NCBI GenBank assembly: GCA_018127085.1
Contig: CM030724.1
Coordinates: 124,001-188,000, forward strand
Direction: 5' to 3'
Origin: Pneumocystis sp. 'macacae'
Taxonomy: Eukaryota; Ascomycota; Pneumocystomycetes; Pneumocystales; Pneumocystaceae
DNA: 64,000 nucleotides
Made by a program: the position numbers and the translations under genes. Position 1 is the first letter of the stretch, and each line of letters starts with the position of its first letter. The notes under the pieces are model-generated. The model did not search any database, was not told the DNA's origin, and worked only from the letters and a program-made list of their open reading frames with translations. Below, in pieces: positions 16,081 to 26,444 of this stretch.

Positions 16081-17978
16081 CTTCGTAACGTCATTCGTAT
16101 ACGGCAACAGTGATTAAAAACAGGAATGCCAAAAAAGAAAAAAATATACAAAAAATAAAGAACAAAAGGCAAATACAAGACAACATGAATAATGAATACG
16201 TTTATATTACAATTCAGAAGCCTATATGCAAAGATAAGCACTAAAAGACGCAAATCGTCAAAAAATATACTATGATCTATCAAATAACAATCAATAAGGA
16301 ATGCAAAACTTACAGGAATGAATATATAAGGACATTGTCGACAATATTCGTCCCAATCTTTGCCGTACTTAGTCTTACAGCGTTGTAAATCCCGCGACAC
16401 ACGATGAATCAAAACAATAAAGAAAAAAACAGGATAAAAGTACGGTAACGGACTCGAGAATCCTGTGATCAGGCCCCACGAAAGCGCCTGAACAAAATCA
16501 GCCTATAAAACTTAGTCTGCAATTAACAATCGAACAAAAAACCAACAGTATAATGAATCTTTCTAGCAAATCGATCTTAAGAAAGTTAATATGTAAAAAA
16601 TAAAAATTCCACATACACCAGCCTGATGTCAATAATGTACCTCCATTCGCACATTTAATATAAGTAGGGTTTTTTAATGTTTGCCAAGGTAACTGAGGAA
16701 ACGTCTTACGCAACAACAATCCACCCTGCTGTTGCTGACGGAAACGATTTTTCTGACTAGAAAAAAGAAAAATATTATGCAAAATAAACAAAAAACCTTA
16801 CCTATTACATGTGTCAAAAACATAATAGGAACATAATAAAGTAATAAAGCAAAAGGTATTATAAGCCGTAGACCATTGGTACGTATAGGGAGAATGATTT
16901 GCCAAAAACAAAGTACAATGACAATAGGTGAATGGAACCCCTGCCATATTCCAAAAAATAAGCATGAATCCCCATTTCTCATAAGCCATATCCCTATGCA
17001 AGAATAAGAGCAGAGAAACAAAAAATTACCATTATACCATGTTATAACAATTAACTCCTCACCTTTCGCACACGCATTCGCATACAAATAATGGGCAAAA
17101 ATAACAAAACAAACCTGTGGAGAAATATATCCATAAACTTCATATTGTTTCACACCAACTGCGAGAGAAATAAAAAAAAGGATGAACCAAGGTATACGAA
17201 CTTCAAAAAACATCTTAAGATCAAGATACTTGCCTATACGTGGATTAAGAACAGCACCCATAAACAAATCATAAATAAAACAGCCTGACATGCGATGCTG
17301 GCCTCCAACAAAAACTCCACAAAAATAAGCAACAACAGAAACAAAAATCCCTGATAATATAGAAACAGATAAAAGTGGCCCAAACTCCGTCACCAACGTA
17401 TACATATTAAATATACCTGAAACATGGAGCACAATCATTCCTACAACCGAAACATAAAAAGACCATGCTGCATTGCAAAAATACGTCAATCTTTCTTGAT
17501 TCCTATGTGACAATGGCAATCCCTTCGAATACACTCCAGGTAGTGTCACTGCCAATCCCGCCTGCACTAACAAAAATGTCCAATATATAATCCACGCACG
17601 AACATGAGGGAATGCACCCTCTGCAATATGTCCTGCCAGTCGGCACAAAAACCCCCAATACGACTCCCCCTTTCCCCGCCATACCAATTGACTATCATAA
17701 AACGCCGAACAAATCCACATATAATACATTAAACACGGGAAAAAAAGCATTATAAATGTCACTCCTGCCGGCCCTCCAAACTCATAATACTGAAACATAT
17801 CCATTTCTAAACTACGCTGACGTGCACGAGACGTAGACCGTGTTACACGCTGTGTTTCTACATCCACTTTAAATGGACGCCTTGATCGTGAAGTTTTTGG
17901 GCTTTGCGAATGCAAAGATGCCGATGAACGTGTCTTTACTGGTGTTTTTGCACTTTGCGAGCGAGTCTCAACCATCAA
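16081..17978 (-). CDS. ERG4: Sterol C-24(28) reductase Erg4
   Basis: Coding starts at ATG 17978 or the following ATG. A basic Ser/Arg-rich N-terminus of about 55 residues precedes a multi-span membrane domain starting [20 protein letters not shown]. Motifs of the ERG4/ERG24 family are present: [35 protein letters not shown], then after introns [20 protein letters not shown] with [16 protein letters not shown], and [19 protein letters not shown]. The last recognised residues are [20 protein letters not shown] (about 16400-16340) and IFIP. The very C-terminus after IFIP lies in a further exon I could not fix, so the left coordinate is a limit, not a mapped stop. [10 protein letters not shown] and PWQTLKNP separate Erg4 from Erg24 and Dhcr7. 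It reduces the C-24(28) double bond in the late sterol pathway, in the ER membrane. Confidence 0.88.
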
Positions 17979-19000
17979 TAGATTACAGGGTCTTTAATAC
18001 CCAATATAATACTTAAATATAGACCAATTCAAAAATATATATGCCCAATGCACGTTATACGCGTCAATACGCCAAACTATATGTACTTTATATCCGTTTT
18101 GTATTCACTCTATCCGTGCCTTATAATGCACACTTACTAAGACAATCCGCGTATGCCGTCAAACCCGATCAGCTTCGCAAACAGATATAGAGGGTTGGGG
18201 TTAGGTTTACAGACCTTTAGGGTTAGAAATGATAGAGAGATTAATAGATAACAAAAATGGAAGTGCTGATAGTGATTAAAAAAATATACATAAGAATCAG
18301 ATTATACAAAAAAGCGGAGAAAAAACATACAAGTAAAGAAAAAAAGAGTTAAGGAGAAAAGAAGTATAAAATAGAAAAAAATGCCACAGAAGGTTTAAAC
18401 CTAGTGGAGATAAAGACAAAAAAGTAAAAATAACAAGAAAAAAACTTATCCAACAAAAAATGAGAGTAACAATTAAAAACGAATTAAAAACATGTAGAAA
18501 CGAAGAGATCCTTAGTCATGTGGACAAGTAGAATCAATGTGAATCAGTATAAAACTCATCCTAAAAGGTTAATGCCTTAGAATACAAATAAGGATTTTAT
18601 AAGTATGTAAAAAACAGCTAAAAAATGTCTGATACATTCTCTGGAGTTATTTAAGAGCAGTTCAAGAGCCACTAAAAATAGCTACGGTTAAGCTGTTAAT
18701 AATAAAGATTTAGCAAGAATGTTATGACTCGAACACTATCCTTAGCAAGGAATAAAAACGATACACTGTGACACATGAGAAACACTATATAATGAAGAGA
18801 CGTACAAAACAGAATAGTATTTTCCAAAAAAACCAGTTTAAGTCAAAAAACCCAAAATCAAAACTAATATACAAAGACATATGAAGAGTTAAATATAAAA
18901 GAAAAAACTTTAGATGGTTTGAAAATAAATCCCTAAAAACCAAAATTGATGAAAATGGTCAATTATTAGTAATATATAAAATAAAAAAATAAACCATAAA
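17979..19000. other. 1-kb non-coding stretch upstream of ERG4
   Basis: Between the USP10-like gene and ERG4, both on the minus strand. No credible ORF. The plus strand is markedly purine-rich over about 18230-18900 (pyrimidine-rich in the sense of ERG4). Two telomere-like motifs sit at 18191-18225. The 200 bp next to ERG4 is less AT-rich than usual. Confidence 0.5.
18191..18225. promoter_or_regulatory. Telomere-like TTAGGG motifs upstream of ERG4
   Basis: GGGTTGGGGTTAGG (18191-18204) and TTTAGGGTTAG (18215-18225) lie about 215-250 bp upstream of the ERG4 start. On the gene's strand they read CTAACCCTAAA and CCTAACCCCAACCC. In fission yeast and other fungi, Tbf1/Teb1-type factors and the HomolE box use closely similar ACCCTA-type sequences in promoters. 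Function here is inference. Confidence 0.4.
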
Positions 19001-20922
19001 TCATGAACGGAGATAAAAAAGAAGATATGCAAATCGATTAGGCAATTCAGCAGGAGACGGAACAACATGTTCTGGAAGAATATATGAGATATGGGTATCA
19101 TCTACACGAATCCAAGATTGAGTATCTTGACGGAGATCGACTGTATAATGACCACCAGAAGCCGACATTCCATGGTGATATACAACTAGAAAAGATAAAT
19201 TGAAACAATTACAGAAAAAAATAAAAAATTACCAGCAAACAGAACAAATTTCATATTTTTGTCAAAACGACGATGAGGACTCATAACAGTCGGAGGAATT
19301 TCAAATTGCAGAGGATAATGAACATTTTTGTAAGATTTCTGAGTACCACCAACATTATCATAAACAAAACGTTTAAGATGGAGAATAAGAACTTGTGGTA
19401 ATGTTTCAATAAAAACTTGTTTTGTTGCTTTTAATTTTTCACCTAAAGATGAATGCCAATCTCCATTAAGAACTTCTGGTTGCGTAATATTCTGAAGTGC
19501 CTCTTCTATTGAGCCTATATGGAAGGGCTCAATATCAAGTTGCAAAGACCGATAAGGCTCAAGAGTAATCGATGGTTTTGTTCCAGTTACACGTAAAATA
19601 GAGCGAAAATTCCCAGTAAAAATAGGGGTTAATGGGGATTCAGATACACTTGCCTAAATACAATTAAAACAAAAAGACCGATTTCCAAAGATTATGTAAA
19701 TACCGATCGCATAATACTTGTTTTCTGTTTTGGACCTACCTCAACCCATTCATTATCATTTTTATCCTGAGAATGATCCGAAAAATTTGTAAAGTTCATA
19801 CGATTCATATGACCAGACATGCAAATATTAGAAATAACGGGATCTGATTTCATTTTATCAACAAATTCCTCATGAAGCGCGTCAAGCAAAAGCCCTAAAA
19901 ATTCTTCTGCATCTTCCTGATGTCCTCTCTAAAAATTATAGTAAGATAATTCATAAAGCAAATAACACAAATCAACAAACCCTCATCGAATCGAAAAGCT
20001 TATTCCCTCGCATAGCTACATAAACATACTCTGGGATAAAAGGCTCTCCAAATTCCTCCATGTCCTGTTTTTTTGCTTGAGAAGTCTCATTTAAAACAGG
20101 TTGACTTATAATTGAAAATTCACGAATAAAAGAAATCCTATTATAACATCATTAACACAACTAAAATTAAACTCAAACATACAATGCATTTATCAAAGAT
20201 GCATCATTAACAAAACTATGTGCCATTTTTTTACCAATTTCATCTAATAAATTATAAAAAGGAGGGCAAAAAGCCAAAACTTGAAGAATCTTGTAATGTT
20301 ATTAGTAAATATTCAAAAAATAATATGATACATACCACATTCATAAAACAAATATTACCTGTGTTAATAAGACCACGCGGCCGAAGAACATGATGCTTTT
20401 TCTCGAAATCCAATTTAATTGTATCAAGTGTTTTACCCACATCATTTAACATTGTATCAGAAACAATAGACGAAACGACTTTAGATGGAAGTACAGCAGT
20501 ATAAGACAATCTATGACCTTTAAGCAAATCTGACCACGATCTTGGAACAGAACGGGAATTTGGAGCAGAAACATCGTTTTCTACAATCTCTTCATCCACC
20601 GGTGATTGATTTAATGGAAGTGTTTGATTCGATTCAATCAATGTCTCAATTTGGTTTTTTTTTTCAGAATCAGATACCACTTGAGCTTGATTATTAGAAA
20701 ACTGCTTCTGGATCTCCTCGCACTTCAAACACTTATATCTCCTACGAGGAAATGGTTTATCTGGAGCAGAGTACCATGGAAGCTGATAACTTATTAATAC
20801 GGCATTTTTCATACAAAAAAAATTTTTCAGAGAAAAAAACTTACCACAGGAACATGCCTCTGAGGATACCCGTTTGTCTCTTTCAGAGTACTCTGGAGCT
20901 CATTAAAGTCTTGTTCGCCCAT
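19001..20922 (-). CDS. USP10/Ubp3-like ubiquitin carboxyl-terminal hydrolase
   Basis: Starts at ATG 20922-20920 (MGEQDFNELQSTLKE) and stops at TGA 19003-19001; about six exons. The catalytic Cys box is PRGLINTGNICFMNV (about 20390-20340) and continues VLQVLAFCPPFYNLLDEIGK after an intron. A QEDAEEFLGLLLDALHEEF block follows, then VLILHLKRFVYDNVGG, and the His box is VVYHHGMSASGGHYTVDLRQ, with a final RVDDTHISY and LLFYLRS. The order and the GGHYTVDLR box match USP10/Ubp3, which with Bre5/G3BP acts in ribophagy, ER-Golgi traffic and stress granules. The N-terminal 150 residues are low complexity. Catalytic Cys and His are intact. A separate, unrelated-subfamily USP lies 4 kb away in the GC island. 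Confidence 0.85.
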
Positions 20923-21439
20923 TTTTTCCAGAAACCTCGTTCCACTTTTTTTTTATACGTCGAATGCCCGTTTTTTACCTAAATTAACTATATTAACGTC
21001 ATTATTTTTAACCCATATAAAACCAAAAACCTATAGACTTGTAAAAACATTTTGAACAAACATAAACTATAAAACACATGGAATAATCGGTAAGACATAT
21101 TATTTTTTCAAAATTAAATAACATTTAATAAACATAAAAGTCATTAAATTCATTTTAAAATATCATCTCATAATACGTGTATTTAAGTGTTTTTTCATAT
21201 AAAATATTAATTTACTTATTGTTATTACGAAAAAGACCTTAGCTATACCTTGCACTATCTTTAAAAAACTTATTCAGAATAACGGAATTTAAAACTTAAC
21301 AACTATTGTACCCAAACCTTTTTCAACTAAGCGAATGTTTGGATTCGCTTAATGAAAGGAGAACTATATTTATTGAGCATTTGAGAGGGATATTAGAGTA
21401 CTTAAAGGAGTCGTTTCTCATTTAACCAACATTCACAAT
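20923..21439. promoter_or_regulatory. Divergent promoter region, USP10-like and RNF10-like genes
   Basis: About 520 bp, AT-rich, between two genes transcribed away from each other, one a deubiquitinase and one a ubiquitin ligase. No specific motif identified. Confidence 0.45.
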
Positions 21440-23014
21440 ATGAATATCGAAAATGATAAAATTACAAAAAATAACATTAAAGAATGGTACAAAGGTAAAC
21501 TATATTTTTAATAACATTTAATTTCTTAAGAGAGCCAAGAAAATTGCAATGATAAACAAATTTATTTTTTACAAAATATACATGACAGAAAAGAAGATAA
21601 GAATAATCCTAAATCATCACACAAAAAACAAAAAGCATTTTCTAATAAATTGGAGAAGAGAAAAGATATTTTTTTAGACTATAATGTTAAGTCTTTTAAT
21701 CATATTGAAAAAATATCATTAACACATCTATTTAACTTCTCGTATCCTCAATCTGTTAATACCTCACAACTAGCAATACATTTAAATTATAAAAACACAA
21801 AAAAACAACACAAATCGAGATACGGTTGCAATTATAAGGGAAAAGAGTATTTCATAAATTCCAATTATCGATTTATTGTCAATCCATATGAAGATTATCA
21901 TGTACAAATGCTGGATCCTGATGTACCTATACCTTGGGAAAATATCTTCCAAATACTTATTTCGAGACTTTCACAACATAAACCGTGTCCAATATGTTTA
22001 GATGAAAATCCTATAGCTCCACGAATGACAAAATGCGGACATATTTTTTGTTTACATTGTATTATATCTTACTTTGAAAGCAAAAATGAAGAAAATGATA
22101 AACATATCAAGTGGAGGAGGTGTCCTATATGTTTTGATACTATATATATTCCAGATTTAAAACCTATACGGTGGTACGATATTATTTCTTCAGAATTACC
22201 TATTAAAGGAAAAGAAATACTTCTTCGTTTATTCATACGCAAACAAGGGTGCTTTTACGCGTTTCCATATGAAAATGTCTCTAAAAATATAAACGAAGAT
22301 ATTCCATGGTATTTTGAACAAGATGCTATGGATTATTCTCGTATTATAAAAGCATCTGAAGATTATATGATTAAAGAAATAAATCATGAACTTGAGCAAT
22401 TACAAGAAATAAAAAATGACGGAGAAACATATATCGAATTAATAGAAGGTTCAGTCGATAAAACTATACAGTGTATCCAACAATCCATATTATCATTTGA
22501 AAAAATGTTAAATGATCATAAAAATCCGTGCACAACACATACATCAGTAGAATCTAAAATTGGCGTTGAAGAGTTGTCACAGGAAATACAGAAAGAATTG
22601 CACATAAAAGACAATGCATTAACGAATTCAACCGAGTCATTGTCATCATATGATGATAGTATAGAAAGAATCAATTCATATTTATTTTATCGACCTCAAT
22701 TAATAACACATTATTATTTATCTATGCTAGATATTAAAATACTTAAAACAGCATTCGGAAATTACAAGCTCTTCCCTCTAAACATTATTGCTAGGGTGAA
22801 AAATATATCTACAGGTCATGTCGTAGACAACGAACTACGGAAACGAACAAAATATCTTTCTCATTTGCCTTATGGCAGTGAAATCTCATTTTTAGAGTGC
22901 GACTGGTCAGACGTAATCGATGCATCGATTCTACACAAATTCGACAATGTCGACAATGAAATCAACAAACGACGACACAATTTAAGAGAAAAACGGTCAA
23001 ACAGGATTATATAA
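21440..23014 (+). CDS. RNF10/Mag2-like RING E3 ubiquitin ligase
   Basis: Start ATG at 21440; exon 1 ends 21494, intron 21495-21530, then one long exon to 23014 (about 510 residues). Joining gives NIKEWYKESQENCNDKQIY in frame. The central RING-HC finger is CPICLDENPIAPRMTKCGHI followed by FCLHCIISYF and a second-half CPICFD (about 21988-22135). Before it stands QMLDPDVPIPWENIFQILIS, a segment typical of RNF10 proteins. The C-terminus is charged. RNF10/Mag2 ligases mono-ubiquitinate small-subunit proteins uS3/uS5 on stalled pre-initiation complexes; USP10 is a known opposing deubiquitinase in animals, and a USP10-like gene is the divergent neighbour here. Base composition becomes less AT-rich toward the 3' end, on approach to the GC island. 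Confidence 0.85.
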
Positions 23015-23661
23015 ATAAAAATCATTCATAAATAATATACGGGGGAACACTAGCAACACAACATACTAATTATTAGCCAAAAAATATATTTACTCTTAAC
23101 ACAGAAAAAAAATATACAAAAAATGCCCGTCAGCCCTGTTATTTAATGCCTTTGCTTTACCGGCCACATCGACTATGCTTTCTATAAGACTAGATTCCAT
23201 GTATTATCATTAGTATTAGATCTATAAACAATCAATGCATTCTACACTCGATACATAAAACATATAAATCATTAATTGTCTGCGTAATTCTGTTCATGCA
23301 CATTCAAGAAATTTGCTTCATATCTTAAACCCAATTTAAAACAAAGTACTAAGGCAAAATCAAACATTCCCATCCATTGCAAATCCCCAAAATACATGCC
23401 ATACATGCCGTCGATGCGTAATCCGACAGATACATAAAAACAAAACTGCTCATATCCTAATATCATATAATGGAAATTGATTGAGTGGTCCCTCAGGATG
23501 CACCACGCTTGATTCATACAGCAATTCAATACCCAAAAACACAAAATGACAAAACCGTTTCCGCGTTCCCATAAACATCGAATAACTTAAAACACAAAAC
23601 AAATCCAAAAAAGCCCAAAACATGCCACCCAGTATCCGCCCAACTGGCCCCCAATCGGACG
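23015..23661. other. Transition zone into the GC island, no gene
   Basis: About 650 bp of intermediate composition (roughly 40% GC by eye) between the RNF10-like gene and the SWIRM gene, which converge here. No supported ORF. Composition rises steadily toward 23600. Confidence 0.5.
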
Positions 23662-24501
23662 CTAATCAAGCCACCCAACCCGCTCAAACGCCTGCCAAAG
23701 CCTGCTTGCCTTGTTCACGTCGATCCGCGCACACCGCTGCGCATCTGTCCGCCGGAACCCCAGGCCAGCCTCCTTCCTTGCATGATACTCTGCAAAAATC
23801 CGCCGCTTGTTGTCCAGATACACCATTGCCGGCAGCCGCAGCTGCGACGCCAGGTACACCTCTGCCGGGTGCAGCTCCCCGACATGCGGATCATTCGACA
23901 AGTCCAGCGGAATGCCCTTCCACTCTGCCCGCAGCGGCCGCGGATGATTGATCTTGTCCAATGTCGACGTCGGCGGGCAGAAGTCCGGCAGCTGCTCATA
24001 CGGCGTGTTTGCCACATCAAACGTGTGCGTGTGTGCATAGTGCTCCCGCGAAGACTGCTTCAGCTTCGGCACAACCGGGACCACCGCCGGGCGTGCTGCC
24101 CGCACCACCGGCCGTGTCCGCGCCCGCCGCACCCCTCGCACCCCCCGCCTCCGACTCTGCACCCCCAATGCCAGCCAGCGCCGCTCATTCCGCAGCATTG
24201 CCCGCGGATCCCGCTTGTACAGATCAAAAACCCGCGCTACAAACGTCGCCGACCTCCCCGACCCCGTCTGCTCCACATCCCCCATGCTCCCCATCGCCTC
24301 CACCACCCCTCCCATGTCCTTTGTCGCCTTCGGCGACGGCGGCGGCGACGGGATACACCCGTACAGCCGCCTGCGCTCCTGCTCACCCACTCTCCCCTCC
24401 ACTGCCTCGCTCCTCCGCTCTCCCGCGTGCACTACGCACACGCCCTCTATCTTGGACCACTCCGAACCCGGCGATGCATGGATCTCCGGCGGCGAAAGCA
24501 T
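23662..24501 (-). CDS. SWIRM-domain protein (Laf1/Fun19-like)
   Basis: Intronless frame of 279 residues from ATG 24501 to TAG at 23664-23662. The last about 100 residues form a SWIRM domain: LPDFCPPTSTLDKINHPRPL, then KGIPLDLSNDP, ELHPAEVYLASQLRLPAMVY, LDNKRRIFAEYHARKEAGLG and FRRTDAQRCARIDVNKASRL WQAF. The N-terminal part is Arg-rich low complexity with DLYKRDPRAMLRNERRWLAL just upstream. SWIRM modules bind DNA or nucleosomes in histone-modifying complexes; in fission yeast the Laf1/Laf2 proteins of this type associate with a Clr6 deacetylase complex. Codon use is strongly G/C-ending, unlike genes outside the island. Family call is confident; complex membership is inferred. Confidence 0.8.
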   Translation of the reverse strand: MLSPPEIHASPGSEWSKIEGVCVVHAGERRSEAVEGRVGEQERRRLYGCIPSPPPSPKATKDMGGVVEAMGSMGDVEQTGSGRSATFVARVFDLYKRDPRAMLRNERRWLALGVQSRRRGVRGVRRARTRPVVRAARPAVVPVVPKLKQSSREHYAHTHTFDVANTPYEQLPDFCPPTSTLDKINHPRPLRAEWKGIPLDLSNDPHVGELHPAEVYLASQLRLPAMVYLDNKRRIFAEYHARKEAGLGFRRTDAQRCARIDVNKASRLWQAFERVGWLD

Positions 24502-24910
24502 ACTAAACGCGTCCCCAAAGACCGCGCTCCACTCCGTTTACCTCGTCCTCCTGCCCCCCCGCCGCCCCCGGAAATACCCGTCCACAACCCTAACCCTCGC
24601 TCCTCCCCTCTCCCTGCTCCACACTCTCCACGCTCCACTGCCACTCTGCCCACACACCAACCGCTCCATTCGCCGCCCCATTCCTGCCATTCCTCTTCCA
24701 ATCCCACTCCACCTCCCCTTCTTCCCCCTTTATATATCCTCTCCCCAAACCCTAGCCCTAGCACCCCTGTCCACTTCCTGCCCAGACCCTGGTCGCATTC
24801 TGGCCAGACCCCTGTCTGCTGTCCCAAACAGGCCTCGCGCTAGCCCGATTCGGACACACCACTCGTCCTCCCATGCATAAACCCCAACCCGCTTCGGCAA
24901 CATGCCCACC
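24502..24910. promoter_or_regulatory. SWIRM gene promoter region, C-rich with telomere-like motifs
   Basis: Between the stop of the USP36-like gene and the start of the SWIRM gene. Cytosine-rich plus strand. Contains AACCCTAACCCT at 24586-24597 and AAACCCTAGCCCTAGC at 24747-24762, i.e. about 85 and 250 bp upstream of the SWIRM start. A TATATA lies at 24731-24737. Confidence 0.45.
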
Positions 24911-26313
24911 CTACCAACACGGTTGCCCCGGCAACCGATCCGGCCGCCGCGCACCGCCCTCAGCACCCCTGCTGCGGCAACGCGTCCGCACATACAGCAG
25001 GAGATACGCCTGCTGCGCAAGCACCGTGTGGAGGCCGACCGTCGAGACCTGCCGGGTCAGCACAGACAGCCTGGGCGTGCTGCAGACCAGGTCGTCGTTG
25101 AACCGCGACCACGTCCCATTGCTCGCCCTGCAGAACGCATAGTAGTGTCCCGACCGTGTGTCGCTGCCCGCATGCACAACAACCGCTGCCAGCCGGTACT
25201 CCACTGCCCCGCCCCCGCCCCTCCGCCCCGGCGACCGGCTGCGTCCCCGGACACCCCCGCCCACACCCCCGGTGCGGTCACGTGCCCGCTCCTTCGCACT
25301 CTCCACACATGCCCCCTGAGACATGTATGGCGACAGATCGAGTGTCTCGCCATAGCGCACATGGCGCCCAAGCTTTGCCGGCCTGGGTGTGCATGCAAAG
25401 CGCTTCAGATGCAGCGTCAGGACAGGCGGCGCTGTGTAGATCGTCGACTGCTTGTCCGAGTCCACAAGCCCCCCACAGCCCTCGCAGCGGTACCGCTCTC
25501 CCCCTGCAAGCCTCTCCACCGACACATATGCCCCCAGTGCCTCCTCAACCGACCCTGCAAGGTCCAGCGACAGGTCCAGATACACAGGATATGTAGCCGA
25601 CACGTGACCCCCCCGGGTGCACGTGACCTGCTGGCAGAGGTATCCGCCAAAGATGCGGTAGATGACGGACGTTTCCTGGCTTGCAAAGTCGAGGTTGCTG
25701 TAGGGCGCGATGCAGGCGCGCTGCATCTCGCCAAGCAGGCAGCGCAGGAACTCGTGCGCGTCCTGCTGGACATGCGGCAGGAAGCGGGCAGAGATCGAGC
25801 GGAGTGCGCCGGAGATGTGGAGCGGGCGCAGCGGTGCAGGAGGCCGGAGGGCGTTGCCTGGGTAACACTCTGCAAGATGGCGCTCGAGTCTGCAGAAGAC
25901 ACAGGTGTCGAGGCTGCCTGGCGGGTCAGCGCGGAAGGCGGGGGGAGCGAACAGTTGAGGGAGTGGTGGCCGGTGAGGAGGTACTGGACAAGGGGGGGGA
26001 GGTGGGCGAGTGCCTGGAGGACGGCATTGAGGTAGCACGAGTTGCCGGTGTTGATGAGGCCGGGGGGGCGGGGGCGGATGGTGGCCCAGTCGAGGACGAG
26101 GCGGTCGGGCGAGAAGAGGACAGTCGAGGGGGCGGGGGGGCCGGGGGGCGCAGGCGGGGGGGCGGGGGGAGGGGGGCGGCTGTCGGGGTTGAGGGGTGTG
26201 TAGAGCGAGCCCCAGTCGGGGTCGGGGTCGAGGAAGCGGGGGCCGAAGCGGACGGGGTTCTGCAGGAGGCTGGACAGGCTGGAGAACACAGAGAGGTCCG
26301 GGGGGCGCTGCAT
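24911..26313 (-). CDS. USP36/USP42-like ubiquitin carboxyl-terminal hydrolase
   Basis: Two exons. Start ATG 26313-26311 (MQRPPDLSVFSSLSSLLQNP); a 35-nt intron at 25918-25952 (donor GTTCGC, branch-like CTGAC, acceptor CCAG) joins HHSLN to CSLDTCVFCRLERHL and removes an apparent frameshift; stop at 24911. Catalytic Cys box PPGLINTGNSCYLNAVLQAL; QQDAHEFLRCLLGEMQRA; IFGGYLCQQVTC; YRCEGCGGLV; VLTLHLKRFACTP; His box VVVHAGSDTRSGHYYAF with RASNGTWSRFNDDLV; end AYLLLYVRTR. The order matches USP36/USP42, with fission-yeast Ubp16 as a possible relative; these act on ribosomal proteins and chromatin in the nucleolus. A Pro-rich stretch before the Cys box (about 26125-26185) coincides with the GC peak. 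One zinc-ribbon cysteine pair looks degraded (CTRGG). Confidence 0.85.
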
Positions 26314-26444
26314 GGCGGTCGCTTGCGCGCTGCCGGTTGCAGAGGCGGTGCAGCCGGCGGCAGAAGAGCGGGGGTCACGTGGCCTCACGTGACCGCACGT
26401 GCAGGCAGCACGTGGGAGCACGTGCGCGGAAGGCGCAGAGCGGA
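26314..26444. promoter_or_regulatory. Divergent promoter with five CACGTG palindromes
   Basis: 131 bp shared by the USP36-like gene and TRM9. CACGTG occurs at 26376-26381, 26386-26391, 26396-26401, 26409-26414 and 26419-26424, with start-to-start spacing of 10, 10, 13 and 10 bp, so mostly one helical turn apart. CACGTG is the E-box core bound by bHLH factors such as Cbf1/Pho4. Three more copies lie in the USP coding region (25279, 25601, 25620). Binding is inference. Confidence 0.7.

Noticed and set aside
17979..19000. Telomerase RNA gene on the minus strand with template near 18220
   Set aside because: Too little space before ERG4 for the pseudoknot and three-way junction, and no structure recognised; kept only as a remote alternative.
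23782..24843. 353-codon plus-strand open frame in the GC island, and several other long antisense frames up to 27440
   Set aside because: They are Pro/Arg/His-rich, lie antisense to the SWIRM, USP and TRM9 genes and reflect the rarity of stop codons in GC-rich DNA.
25918..25952. Frameshift making the USP36-like gene a pseudogene
   Set aside because: A short intron with branch and acceptor restores a conserved segment precisely.
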